Assembly: GCA_013166775.1 (NCBI GenBank)
Contig: JABLTJ010000026.1
Span: forward strand, 1 to 51,348
DNA from: Promethearchaeati archaeon
GTDB lineage: Archaea > Asgardarchaeota > Heimdallarchaeia > Heimdallarchaeales > Heimdallarchaeaceae
Direction of reading: 5' to 3'
DNA length: 51,348 nucleotides
The notes beneath the pieces were generated by a model. It saw nothing but the letters and a program-made list of their open reading frames with translations. It was not told the origin of the DNA and did no database searches. Position 1 is the stretch's first letter; every line of letters starts with the position of its first letter. The position numbers were made by a program, and so were the translations under genes. Positions 35,397 to 44,539 of this stretch are shown here, piece by piece.

Positions 35397-36184
35397 ATGC
35401 CAGAAAATAACTATGTAGAAGTAAATGGCTTAAACATGTTTTACATTGAAAAGGGAAAAGGTCACCCATTAGTGCTTCTTCACGGAGGAATTGTAACAGC
35501 AGAAGTTAATTGGCCGAAACAAATGGAATTCTTCTCTAATCACTTCAGAGTTATTGCAGTCGACTCCAGAGGTCATGGAAGAACGAATAACCCCTCTGAA
35601 GAGTTCAGCTACAAGCTTATGGCTGACGATATTGCAGCTCTAATTCAAACTTTGAATTTGGAAAAACCCTTTGTGTGCGGCTGGAGCGATGGAGGTCAAA
35701 TAGTTTTGGAAATTGGTATAAACTACCCTGACTTATCAAAAGCTCTCGTTGCAGGAGGAGTGTTAAGTGAAATTACTGATCACTATTCTTCAGCAATGAA
35801 AATCTGGGGGATAGAAGGACCAGGAAAAGTCGACTTTGAGAAAAGTAGAGAGGTAATACCACAGTTTGTTGATGCATTACCAGAAATGCATTCACCAGTT
35901 TATGGCTCTGAATATTGGAAAAAACTTCTTCACGATATTTCAAAAATGTGGCTAGACCGTCACATTTTCCTGAAAAGAGAATTGAGCAAATTAACACACC
36001 TATCTTAGTGATTGCTGGTGATCGAGATGCAGTATCTTCTATTGATGAATGTGTGAAAATGTACAAGTTAATTCCAAATGCGGAACTTGCCATTATTCCA
36101 AATGCCAATCATGACGTCTACGAAACTAAACCAGACTTGTTTAACAATATTGTGCTGGAATATTTATTGAGATATATGGAATAG
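35397..36184 (+). pseudogene. Alpha/beta-fold hydrolase, frameshifted
   Basis: Two overlapping frames make one hydrolase. The first (from ATG 35397) has PLVLLHGGIVTAEVNWPKQM (oxyanion region), VIAVDSRGHGRT, and the nucleophile elbow VCGWSDGGQIVLE. Near 35940-35960 the homology moves to another frame, continuing PSHFPEKRIEQINTPILVIA, then GDRDAVSS (catalytic Asp) and NANHDVYETKPDLF (catalytic His) to the stop at 36184. The first frame instead ends at 36008 with unrelated sequence. The full triad is thus present but split. It is either a recent pseudogene or a sequencing/assembly error. The substrate is unknown. Confidence 0.8.
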
Positions 36185-36191
36185 ATAAGGT

Positions 36192-36647
36192 TCAGATTAT
36201 ATATTCTATAACCGGTGGATCCATTTCAAGCAATCTGAAGTATATACTTAGTTGTCCTCTATGATGAAGACTATGTTCCAACACCTCTTGAAGAATTTCT
36301 GCTTTTGTCGCAGGTCTACTAAAGTAAAGCACTTCTTCAGTAAGCATTGAATTTGTTATCTGTTCTAAAAGAAAAACAGCTTTTGATGTTACTCTATTGT
36401 ATAACTCCTTGATAGCCTTTTCATTTCCATATTCAACTAGATTATAAGCAAGAGGCTTCCATTCATTTTTTACAATGCCTGTTGAATAGAACTCAATTGA
36501 TCTTATCATGTGTAGTACGATTTCACCCAAAGATCTACCATCCATCAAAGGTTTCTGAAGAATTATTTCATCGTTCAACTTGTCAATGAAAGATTGAGTT
36601 TCCTCAAAGTGTCTTATAATCAGTTTGTGAAATACTTTTACGTTCAT
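36192..36647 (-). CDS. DinB-family protein
   Basis: A 151-residue four-helix-bundle protein. The three-histidine metal site typical of DinB/YfiT proteins is visible as one His in GEIVLHMIRSIEFYS (about residue 46) and an HxxxH in EHSLHHRGQLSIYFRLL (about 127-131). Such proteins are thiol-transferases or metal hydrolases of varied substrate. It converges closely (7 bases) with the hydrolase gene. Confidence 0.85.
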   Translation of the reverse strand: MNVKVFHKLIIRHFEETQSFIDKLNDEIILQKPLMDGRSLGEIVLHMIRSIEFYSTGIVKNEWKPLAYNLVEYGNEKAIKELYNRVTSKAVFLLEQITNSMLTEEVLYFSRPATKAEILQEVLEHSLHHRGQLSIYFRLLEMDPPVIEYII

Positions 36648-36764
36648 CTTTATTCTCTAGCTAATAGTTCCTTTCTTATTTAATTAAATTTCTATCTTTC
36701 AAGTCTTATATCTCATAAACGGAAAGATTAAAAATCAAAAGTTAAAATTGAAGTGTAGTTACAT

Positions 36765-36838
36765 ACGCCAATAGTCTAGTGGTAGGACTTCAGCCTTCCA
36801 AGCTGGAAACCCGGGTTCGAATCCCGGTTGGCGTACCA
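36765..36838 (+). tRNA. tRNA-Gly (anticodon UCC)
   Basis: Acceptor ACGCCAA pairs with TTGGCGT, then A and an encoded CCA. Anticodon stem TCAGC/GCTGG closes loop CTTCCAA, giving UCC. The T-arm is CCGGG/CCCGG. An A1-U72 pair is unusual for Gly, where G1 is common. Confidence 0.92.
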
Positions 36839-36846
36839 ATTCATCC

Positions 36847-36921
36847 GCACGTGTAGTCTAGTTGGTAGGACTCGGCCCTGCCACGGCTGGAACCCGGGTT
36901 CGAATCCCGGCGCGTGCACCA
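36847..36921 (+). tRNA. tRNA-Gly (anticodon GCC)
   Basis: Acceptor GCACGTG pairs with CGCGTGC (one U-G), then A and an encoded CCA. Anticodon stem CGGCC/GGCTG closes loop CTGCCAC, giving GCC. It lies 8 bases after the other tRNA-Gly, so they are likely one transcript. Confidence 0.93.
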
Positions 36922-37158
36922 AATTATTCTTCTCTTATTCAAACAATAATTAAAGCAAAGTATAATCCATGTATTATTTTTGTATTATGTTCGTACTAGT
37001 GATACAGATTAAGTGCTTTAAGAATGAGTTTAGAGCTGCCATAACAAAGAAATAAACTTTCTCTCAAAAGTATACTAAAAGCTTAATGTAATACGGGAGA
37101 GTCTTCTCGGTCATATTTGTTTTGTTATTTTACTTTTCAAAAGCTTCATTGAAAGCAG

Positions 37159-38322
37159 ATGGATGAAGACTTTATTATTGAATTTCCAGAAGAGGAAGAA
37201 GAAGATCTTCCAGAGGAGGAAGAATACACCTTTGATAGTGCTCAAGCAGACAAAGAACTAGAAAGTTTTCTTTTAAATCAGAGTAGTACTCCTGATAGAT
37301 TCTCTAGCCATTCTGTTGATTCCTACATACAAAGAGTTCTACGTACCAACCGCATATTGGGGGTAGGTGTTGGTGGAGCGGGTTCAAATGCAATTAACAA
37401 CATTATGGCACGTGGAGGTATAATTGGTGCTACTACTGTGGCAGTAAATACCGATGCTAGACATTTGTTGAGCACTCAAGCTTCAAAGAAGTTACTAATT
37501 GGTCGAGAATTAACTAATGGAACTGGTGCAGGAAATGATCCTAATATTGGTCGAGCTGCAGCCGAAGAAAATGAGGAAGACATACGAGAACTTGTTCGAG
37601 GAAATGATTTAGTTTTTGTTGCATGTGGTTTAGGTAAAGGAACAGGTACTGGTGCAGCACCTTATTTTGCTAGAATTGCTCAAGAAGAAGGGTGTTTAGT
37701 TGTTAGTGTTTGTACTTTACCCTTTGCATCCGAAGGACAATTAAAAATGGAAACAGCTTTAGAAGGCCTTAGAGAACTAGATGATTACTCTAATACCATC
37801 ATTGTAGTACCAAACGAAAAATTGTTGATGTATGCTCCTGATTTTACATTGTGGGATGCCTTCAAGCTTGCAGATGATGTTCTGATTAATGCTGTTGTAG
37901 GTCTTACTGAACTTATTGTCCTTCCAGCTAGAGTCAATGTAGATTTCGCCGATACAAAGAAAATCCTTCGTAGAAGCGGACCAGCAGTTATAGGTGTAGG
38001 TAGAGGAAAAGGTGAGAACAGAGCAATTCAAGCGATAACTAATGCATTATCTAATCCCCTACTTGATATTGATATAACCTCTTCAACTGGAGCATTGGTG
38101 AATATTAAAGCAAACAAAAACATTTCAATGACCGAAGTAGATACCATAACAACAATGATAACTGATCAGATACACCCCAAAGCAGAATTTGTTTGGGGTT
38201 GTAACATAGACGATTCAATACCTGATGACGAGTTATCTGTAACAGTAGTGATAGCAGAAGTTAAATCACCTTATCTCGCTAAACCTGAAGATATTTCTAT
38301 TGAGGCTTTGTGGAGAGATTAA
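37159..38322 (+). CDS. ftsZ: Cell-division GTPase FtsZ
   Basis: A 387-residue FtsZ. Residues 1-60 form an unusual acidic tail (runs of Glu after FIIEFP). The GTPase domain follows with ILGVGVGGAGSNAINNI (about 66-82) and AVNTDARHLL. The tubulin signature CGLGKGTGTGAAP (156-168) normally reads GMGGGTGTG, so Gly is replaced by Lys160. The T7 loop VNVDFADTKKIL keeps the Asn and two Asp (N260, D262, D265) needed to hydrolyse GTP of the next subunit. No C-terminal conserved anchor peptide is obvious; the protein ends shortly after the C-terminal domain. A second FtsZ may exist elsewhere. An unknown protein gene follows 66 bases downstream. Confidence 0.95.
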   Translation: MDEDFIIEFPEEEEEDLPEEEEYTFDSAQADKELESFLLNQSSTPDRFSSHSVDSYIQRVLRTNRILGVGVGGAGSNAINNIMARGGIIGATTVAVNTDARHLLSTQASKKLLIGRELTNGTGAGNDPNIGRAAAEENEEDIRELVRGNDLVFVACGLGKGTGTGAAPYFARIAQEEGCLVVSVCTLPFASEGQLKMETALEGLRELDDYSNTIIVVPNEKLLMYAPDFTLWDAFKLADDVLINAVVGLTELIVLPARVNVDFADTKKILRRSGPAVIGVGRGKGENRAIQAITNALSNPLLDIDITSSTGALVNIKANKNISMTEVDTITTMITDQIHPKAEFVWGCNIDDSIPDDELSVTVVIAEVKSPYLAKPEDISIEALWRD

Positions 38323-38388
38323 CTTCTTTTTCTCAATTAATATTTTGTGGGCTTTTTATTCTTTTTTTAAATAATAGTAGTAGTAAAA

Positions 38389-39402
38389 ATGTCACAGTTT
38401 CAGATATATGATACTGAAGAACTTATAACACTTGAATCTAAGACTCAAGCAGTAGCTATTATTGGTTTTTCAGTCTACAAAATGGAAAATTCATCAAAGA
38501 AGTATCTATCTCAGAAGATTTTAAATTATTTAAATTCCTTTAAGTATACGTACGTAACACAAATAACACAGTCTTCAATCAGGTTTTTTTTGTTTGTCCC
38601 TGCTAATAGTGCTGGCGATGTTATTGAGAAAGTTTCAATTCTCTTAAATAAAATTGATAGAATGGGTCAAATTGATCCCTTTCTGGTTTTCACCCCTTTA
38701 AATCACACAAATATTGCAACATCTATTAAAGCACTTTATCATGAACCCATGAAGAGAACAGAAAACCCTCGAATTATTAGAATTGATAGCAAATGCTTAG
38801 TTTTCACATCATTTTCATTTTCAGAGTTTGAAAAGAATGCTGCAAGGAACTACATTAAGGATTTGCTCTCTTATCAACCAAGTACATTGAATTTATCCAA
38901 TTATTTTTCCACGCAAAAGAAAAGAAAAAAATCTGCAACTAACATGATGTTTTTACATATTTTCTCTTCATATGAAGAAGGGGTTACATTTCTAATACAT
39001 TTAGAAAAAATTTCGAAACGATATAAGCAAAAATTATCCTTTTCATTACGTTTTCATCCCTACAATGAAGTTAAAAGAAGAAAGGTTCTTTTTCTCTTTG
39101 GCTTAACGAATTGGTCAAAGGATACTTTCAATTGGAGCGATATGATAAACATTGAGGAACACATTCCCTACCTGAGTTCTTACAAGGAACAACCTTTGCA
39201 GAAGTCACAAACCATTGAAACCAAAACTAGTACAGTTAATGATATTTTAGAAGTAAAGTTGGAACAAATAAAAAATCAAACAGACAAAGTGTCCGAGAAG
39301 CAAGAAGAAGCTCCCCTACAGCCAATTTTCCCATATGGCCAGATTGTTACTGATGAAGATATCAAGAAGTTAGTCAAAAATATTCCTGCACCACCCACAT
39401 AG
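38389..39402 (+). CDS. Unknown protein downstream of ftsZ
   Basis: A 337-residue protein with no recognised motif. Residues 20-165 look like an alpha/beta domain (strand QAVAIIGFSVYKM, helix KKYLSQKILNYLNSF, strands SSIRFFLFVPANS and PFLVFTPLN). Residues 185-255 form a second, smaller alpha/beta unit (NMMFLHIFSSYEEGVTFLIH, and KVLFLFGLTNWS). Residues 265-337 are low-complexity, charged and probably disordered, ending with PYGQIVTDEDIKKLVKNI. There is no signal peptide. Close spacing suggests co-transcription with ftsZ, so a link to division is possible but unproven. Confidence 0.72.
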   Translation: MSQFQIYDTEELITLESKTQAVAIIGFSVYKMENSSKKYLSQKILNYLNSFKYTYVTQITQSSIRFFLFVPANSAGDVIEKVSILLNKIDRMGQIDPFLVFTPLNHTNIATSIKALYHEPMKRTENPRIIRIDSKCLVFTSFSFSEFEKNAARNYIKDLLSYQPSTLNLSNYFSTQKKRKKSATNMMFLHIFSSYEEGVTFLIHLEKISKRYKQKLSFSLRFHPYNEVKRRKVLFLFGLTNWSKDTFNWSDMINIEEHIPYLSSYKEQPLQKSQTIETKTSTVNDILEVKLEQIKNQTDKVSEKQEEAPLQPIFPYGQIVTDEDIKKLVKNIPAPPT

Positions 39403-39506
39403 ATTCAAAAAGATAATACCTAAATCCTCTATTGGAATAAGCTCTGATAGCGAAATAATCTCAATAAAGAAACGTTGATAAGGACAATTTATCACATCTT
39501 TTAAGG

Positions 39507-39905
39507 ATGAAATTAATGCCATCAAAAAAACCTTCTTCTCCTCGCTCTAAAAGAAAAAGATCTCGAAGGGCTAAACAACCATTAATTTCTCAAGACGACA
39601 TAACAGAGCGTGTAATATATCTACTAAGAGAAGCTGATAGAGTAATTGGAGATGACATAGAGATGGCACAGAAATACGCATTACAAGCAAGAAAGATTCA
39701 GATGCGTACAAGAATAAGATTTCCTTCTCAATGGACTAAGAGATTTTGCAAACAATGTAAATCCTTTCTTTATCCTGGAATCAATTCCCGAGTAAGATTA
39801 TCTTCATCTAACAAGGTAGTAGCAATCAAATGCTTCCACTGTAATGGTTATACCAGGATACCATATTATCAAAATATGGAGGAAAAGAATGAAAACGAAC
39901 ATTGA
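39507..39905 (+). CDS. rnp4: RNase P protein component 4 (Rpp21/Rpr2 family)
   Basis: A 132-residue basic protein. The N-terminus is a Lys/Arg/Ser-rich tail (residues 1-28), then the helical region DITERVIYLLREADRVIGDD and ALQARKIQMRTRIRFPSQWT. The zinc ribbon follows: FCKQCKSFLYPGINSRVRL ... IKCFHCNGYTRIPYY (two CxxC pairs). This matches Rpp21, which acts with Rpp29 on the RNase P RNA for tRNA 5' processing. The next gene starts inside its 3' end (17-base overlap). Confidence 0.93.
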   Translation: MKLMPSKKPSSPRSKRKRSRRAKQPLISQDDITERVIYLLREADRVIGDDIEMAQKYALQARKIQMRTRIRFPSQWTKRFCKQCKSFLYPGINSRVRLSSSNKVVAIKCFHCNGYTRIPYYQNMEEKNENEH

Positions 39906-40149
39906 TAGAATCCGTCATGAACCTGCTAAAATCAGAATTGGTAAAAGAGGGATAACGGAGGGCATAATCTCCGAAGTTGAAGCAGTTCTAAAAAAAGACC
40001 AAGTAGTTAAAGTCAAGTGTTTGAAAATTGTTCCTACCGAGGGGATAAAAGCTATAGCAAATAACATCGCCAATTTAACACATTGTAATGTCGTTGAAAT
40101 AAGAGGAAAAACGTTTATTTTAGTAAGTAAAACTCCTAATCATAAATAA
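39889..40149 (+). CDS. YhbY/CRM-domain RNA-binding protein
   Basis: An 86-residue protein with the CRM fold: KIRIGKRGITEGIISEVEAV contains the GKxG-type loop, followed by VVKVKCLKIVPTEGIKAIA and VEIRGKTFILVSK. It binds RNA, probably in ribosome assembly or RNA processing. GGAGG lies six bases before the ATG at 39889 and confirms this start over a longer upstream frame. It overlaps the end of rnp4, so the two are coupled. Confidence 0.9.
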   Translation: MKTNIDRIRHEPAKIRIGKRGITEGIISEVEAVLKKDQVVKVKCLKIVPTEGIKAIANNIANLTHCNVVEIRGKTFILVSKTPNHK

Positions 40150-40167
40150 TCAATGGAGATAAGATAA

Positions 40168-41073
40168 ATGGTTCAAATTTTTATCTGTGTGGATTTTGAT
40201 CGAGATTATGGATATCCCATCACCCATTTGAAGCATGCAGTAAGTAAACCGATTCATTTACATAAGCCTGAGTTAATTGATGATCCTCAAGATGCTACTT
40301 CCATTCGAGGAACTGTAGAGGGATTTGATCTTTTTATTCAGCACTTATTGGACGAAAAATTACCAACAACATTCTATTTCGAAGCAAGAAGCATTAACAT
40401 GTTTAATGATAGATACTCTGAGAAAACTAAATTGTTCAAGCTTCCACTTTTTGAACTTGGGGTGCATGGTTATGATCATGAAGATCTCACAGGTGAGGAA
40501 ACAGGGATAAGATTTACTAAACTAGAAGAAGAAGAGATAATTAAGAAAGCACAGATGAATCTTGAAGCTCTTTTTTCAACTAAAATGATTGGTTTTAGAG
40601 CCCCATATATGAGAATTACAAATAATACAACTAATATCTTATCCAATTTAGGATTCGCTTATGATAGTTCTATTTATCAAGAATCTATACGTGCGATTCG
40701 TCCATATTCCATCAATCAGGATTTAATAGAATTTCCAGTTATTAAAACACCAAAGGAAAGTCCAATGAAGGGAATGTATACCTATCTTTGGCCCTTGTTT
40801 GAAGGAAACAGAGAAATTGAGGATACCATAAAGAATTATCTGCGAATTGTAGAAAATTCAAAAATTTTGGATTCTTATATTTCTATTAACCTACATTCCT
40901 GGCACTTTGCATATAATATAAAGCAAGACAGATATTTATCTACAGAAGACATTGTGCATAATATAAACATGTTTGAAAAATTAATTTCAGCCTTAAGCGA
41001 AACTGAAGGGGTTATTTTTTCCACTCCAGGAAAATGGCTTAAAAAGCACAAACAAGATCTAGATCTGTCTTAA
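40168..41073 (+). CDS. Polysaccharide deacetylase-family (NodB-like) protein
   Basis: A 301-residue protein with the NodB metal-binding layout. CVDFDRD (about residues 7-13) holds the first Asp motif, ELGVHGYDHEDL (about 97-108) the HxxxH-type second motif, and IGFRAPYMR (about 137-145) the third. SINLHSWHF (about 248-256) is near the last motif. There is no signal peptide, so it acts in the cytoplasm. The substrate may be an acetylated sugar or a related N-acyl group. It follows the RNA genes by 18 bases and could be the last gene of that operon. Confidence 0.85.
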   Translation: MVQIFICVDFDRDYGYPITHLKHAVSKPIHLHKPELIDDPQDATSIRGTVEGFDLFIQHLLDEKLPTTFYFEARSINMFNDRYSEKTKLFKLPLFELGVHGYDHEDLTGEETGIRFTKLEEEEIIKKAQMNLEALFSTKMIGFRAPYMRITNNTTNILSNLGFAYDSSIYQESIRAIRPYSINQDLIEFPVIKTPKESPMKGMYTYLWPLFEGNREIEDTIKNYLRIVENSKILDSYISINLHSWHFAYNIKQDRYLSTEDIVHNINMFEKLISALSETEGVIFSTPGKWLKKHKQDLDLS

Positions 41074-43371
41074 ATCCTTTTTTATTTTCTTAACTTCAGA
41101 TAATTGAGATATTGTTAGAACTTCTTTCCAGATGTCTTCATCACTTAGAATTTTTTCAAATTCTTGTGTTAATTCGTGTTTTTCTTCCTTAGAGATTTCC
41201 CTTAGAAAGAGGTGTTTTAGTTTCTTATCAATCAGATCCAACAAATTAGTAGAAAGCTTTTCCTCAAAGTAAATTTCAAAGACGATGGAATTTAGTAGTT
41301 CAGTTATGGTTGAGGATAATTGTTTAAAAGAATCATTAGAAAATCCAGTGCTCCTCGAATGTATGCTAAGTAAAAACTCAACGATTTTTTGAACCGAATC
41401 TTGATTAGAACACTTTAAAATGGGGATATTCGCTATTTGATTTGAACGGAAATCATAAAGATTGTATACCTTTTTGTTCATGTATTTAATATAGTAATGT
41501 ATCATTTCTGAATTCAGTACAGTTAGTAAATAAAACCAATTGAGTTTCTTTGAAAATTGATCTTTAAGTGCAATAGTAATTACATCTGTTTCATTAATTG
41601 TTTTTTCTTTCTGATTTGCAACTAGAGCGAATTTATTTTTAGTTGCTTGATAAGGACAAATTATTTTGGTTGCCTTTTCAATGAGGGAGAGAGAACGGTA
41701 AGCTGCATAGTCATAATAATTCTTTAATCTATATTTGTCCTTACTTTGCTCTAACTTTACCCTATGTTTTTCTAAATAGGATTTAATGTTTGGAAAATCA
41801 TTAACGTCCCTATTCTTTAGAAAAATCCAATATTGGTTTCTTTTTTTCCACCAGTATCGTTGAATATCGCTGTTTTTGATCAATAATCTGAGAGTTTGTA
41901 TTTCACTATCTTTCAGATGTAATTTTTCACCGTTTATTCCTTCAAACACATTATTGGTGAGCTGAATTAAACGGAATATACTATTGTTTCCAGTAGAGCA
42001 CCCTTTTCCAATTTCACAAATTCCTTCAAATCGTCTATGTTTCTTATCATCACTTAGTAGGTAATCTGCTTTATGTTCGATTCTTGAAATAATTGCTGGT
42101 TTTTCAAAAACCCATCTATCTTCTGTAAGAGAGGTTTGTTTTACTTTTAGATGCCTAAATCGTTTATTATCAAGTTGCTTTATCAAAGAATTATCTTTGG
42201 ATAGATAAAGATGGAAATTATCTTGAACAGGTTTTCCTCTCTGAACAGTAGTTATTGCGGTATCAATACCAAGCTTATCTTCTGTTTGCTTAAATATGGT
42301 TCTATTACTTCTAAAGTCAATAATTTCAATCAACATTGAATTTCGTAAAATAAAATCCCTTAATGAATTACTATCACAACCCTCCAGCCAATACCTTGGA
42401 GTAATGAAGGAAACAATACCACCATTCTTACATAAATTAATACTTCTTTCCCAGAAGATGTTAGAGATGTCTCCATTAGAATTATATGTTTTATAGAATT
42501 TAGAGAAAAATCTTCTTTCTTCAATTTTTAATCTTTTAACGTTTATATAAGGTGGATTACCTACTATTACATCAAATCCACCAGATTCCATTACATTGGG
42601 GCAGATTTCATTCCAATGGATTAATTTTTGATCTAATAGCCATTGTTTTACTTTTTGTTTATCTTTCTCTGAGATTTTTGATGTTTTGTGATTAATAAAT
42701 ACTGAATCACTATTCTTGCTTGATGTTTGTAAAATAGGAGATATATTACCTGTTAAACAATTTCCTGTTGCAAAATTTATTCTGGGTAAGACTATTTCAT
42801 CTTGTTTCGTGATTTGAAAAGATTTTTCAGCTACTTTTAATTTCGCCAGTTCAACCGATTCTTGCGATAAGTCTACACCATAGATGTTATTGGTAATAAT
42901 TTGCTTAATTATATATTCCTTTACTGAGGATAAATCGCTAGAATGTTTTAGATTAAAATTAGAAGTAATTTCATTAAAATTAGCAAATAAATCTTCATAT
43001 ATATTGAATAAAATATCAAAAGAATGGAGAAGAAAAACTCCCCAACCCATTGCGATATCGCATACGTAGAAAGAAGGCAATATTTCATTAATAACTAATT
43101 TTGCAATATTCTTATTTTCTTCATTTTCTAGTTCTCTCAAAGATTTTAACTGTTTTTTCAAATTTAAGGATATGTTTATTCTATTGATAAGAGAGTTAGA
43201 TATAGCGTTTTTGGTGATATGATACACTATAAAGTTTGGTGTGTAATAAGTACCAGAGCTCTTTTTGCTTGATTCTTTGAGCACTGATTTAAGTTGCATT
43301 TCGCTTCTTTTCAAAGCGTATTCAACTTCCAATCTAGAGTATTTTCTTCCTTCTTCACCCAACAGTATCAA
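41059..43371 (-). CDS. Eco57I-like (type IIG-related) N6-adenine DNA methyltransferase, no nuclease domain seen
   Basis: The 770-residue protein carries the amino-methyltransferase motifs. VCDIAMGWGVFLLHSF (about residues 100-115) is motif I, a DPAxGxGxFL variant with Pro replaced by Ile. IYGVDLSQESVELAKLKV is motif II, and VIVGNPPYINVKRLK (about 268-282) is motif IV. The C-terminal 330 residues include a TaqI-like target-recognition region (KGCSTGNNSIF, then LLIKNSDIQRYWW). The first 50 residues contain no PD-ExK nuclease motif. A separate nuclease gene is not visible in the window, so it may be an orphan or a modifier. It overlaps the deacetylase gene tail-to-tail by 15 bases. Confidence 0.9.
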   Translation of the reverse strand: MILLGEEGRKYSRLEVEYALKRSEMQLKSVLKESSKKSSGTYYTPNFIVYHITKNAISNSLINRINISLNLKKQLKSLRELENEENKNIAKLVINEILPSFYVCDIAMGWGVFLLHSFDILFNIYEDLFANFNEITSNFNLKHSSDLSSVKEYIIKQIITNNIYGVDLSQESVELAKLKVAEKSFQITKQDEIVLPRINFATGNCLTGNISPILQTSSKNSDSVFINHKTSKISEKDKQKVKQWLLDQKLIHWNEICPNVMESGGFDVIVGNPPYINVKRLKIEERRFFSKFYKTYNSNGDISNIFWERSINLCKNGGIVSFITPRYWLEGCDSNSLRDFILRNSMLIEIIDFRSNRTIFKQTEDKLGIDTAITTVQRGKPVQDNFHLYLSKDNSLIKQLDNKRFRHLKVKQTSLTEDRWVFEKPAIISRIEHKADYLLSDDKKHRRFEGICEIGKGCSTGNNSIFRLIQLTNNVFEGINGEKLHLKDSEIQTLRLLIKNSDIQRYWWKKRNQYWIFLKNRDVNDFPNIKSYLEKHRVKLEQSKDKYRLKNYYDYAAYRSLSLIEKATKIICPYQATKNKFALVANQKEKTINETDVITIALKDQFSKKLNWFYLLTVLNSEMIHYYIKYMNKKVYNLYDFRSNQIANIPILKCSNQDSVQKIVEFLLSIHSRSTGFSNDSFKQLSSTITELLNSIVFEIYFEEKLSTNLLDLIDKKLKHLFLREISKEEKHELTQEFEKILSDEDIWKEVLTISQLSEVKKIKKDLRQI

Positions 43372-43470
43372 CTATTATTTACATTGGTTGCTTTTCTCTT
43401 TTTCGTATCATTTTCATTTGATTTGTTCTTAAGCTAGTTTTTTTTAGTACAAAAAGGATAGAATTATGGA

Positions 43471-44031
43471 ATGTCTCCCAGTTTGGATTATTTTGTTTCA
43501 AAGGGTTGTTCTTATCAAGAATTTATTCAAAGAACACCAAAAAATAGAGAGAGATTAGCTAGGGTTTATTCGGAAGTTTCAGTTCCCAAAGATTTAGAAA
43601 GTCAAATCAACGATATTCGCACTCACATTAGGCTACTAGTGTTTGCTGAAAATTGGTGTTCTGATACGGTGTTAACACTACCTATATTGTCTAAGATTTC
43701 CGAAATAAGCGATTATGTTAATTTAATTGTTGTTCCAAGAGACGACGTTATTGAAGAATTCAAGAAAAATTATCTTACTTACGGTAAAGCAAAGATTCCA
43801 GTTGTTCTCTTCTTAATTGATAAAACAGAAGAAATAAACAGATGGATTGAAAGAACACAATATGTTAATCATGAAGTAAAGAAGATAAAATCTCTTGATT
43901 TGAAAAAGGCGGAATCATATAGAAGCGTTATTGAGTTTTATATGTCGAAGGGTACCATTGAGAATACGACAAAAGTACTTGCTTGTGAGTTGATAAAAGC
44001 AGATATTATTGCTCGTTCTACAATGAAGTAA
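43471..44031 (+). CDS. Thioredoxin-fold protein
   Basis: A 186-residue protein. LLVFAENWCSDTVLTLPIL (about residues 51-69) has the WC-x-DT form of thioredoxin-like proteins with a single active-site cysteine, since the second Cys is replaced by Thr. KAKIPVVLFLID (about 107-118) supplies the cis-Pro loop. A variant like this may not act as a classic disulfide reductase. It is divergent from the methyltransferase gene, with the start 99 bases away. Confidence 0.82.
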   Translation: MSPSLDYFVSKGCSYQEFIQRTPKNRERLARVYSEVSVPKDLESQINDIRTHIRLLVFAENWCSDTVLTLPILSKISEISDYVNLIVVPRDDVIEEFKKNYLTYGKAKIPVVLFLIDKTEEINRWIERTQYVNHEVKKIKSLDLKKAESYRSVIEFYMSKGTIENTTKVLACELIKADIIARSTMK

Positions 44032-44049
44032 ACTTAGTAGTTTATAGAA

Positions 44050-44454
44050 TTAACGAAATGATAGAACATTAGCAATTTTACTTGCTGTCCTTTCCATATC
44101 TAGAAATAATAGACCTAATTTAGTATCTGTAGTTGCACTAACAGTTAGAACTGCTATATCACCAGCTTGCATAGTAATAATATATCCATTATCTCCCTCA
44201 ACGAAGATTTTTTTCAGGAGACCCTTGTTAAGCTCAGTTGCTACCCTTTCTCCTAACGAAAGCATTGCTGCAGTCATTGCTGCAAATCTTGTTTCCTCTA
44301 CTCTTTCTAGTACAAGCGACACTATAGGTAAGCCTTCTAGGGACACCACTGCAACATCTACTATGCCTATAGACTTGAATCTTAATTCGTTAATACATTC
44401 CATAAGTTCGTTATTTACTGATTCTAAACCATATTGTGAACTGAACATAGACAA
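44050..44454 (-). CDS. Roadblock/LC7-domain protein
   Basis: A 134-residue protein with a single roadblock fold. The N-terminal helix ELMECINELRF is followed by strands GIVDVAVVSLEGLPIVSL. The central helix RFAAMTAAMLSLGERVATEL comes next, then strands KKIFVEGDNGYIITMQAG and DIAVLTVSATTDTKLGLL, and a C-terminal helix. In archaea and bacteria such proteins work with small GTPases. No Ras-like or Mgl-like GTPase is in the window. It converges with the thioredoxin-like gene. Confidence 0.9.
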   Translation of the reverse strand: MSMFSSQYGLESVNNELMECINELRFKSIGIVDVAVVSLEGLPIVSLVLERVEETRFAAMTAAMLSLGERVATELNKGLLKKIFVEGDNGYIITMQAGDIAVLTVSATTDTKLGLLFLDMERTASKIANVLSFR

Positions 44455-44539
44455 ATTTAGTCACCTTTCTGATTCTTATATCTAACTTCAACATAAAAAC
44501 GCAACAAATAAAAACTGAAATTACGAGGAAAAAAGCGGT

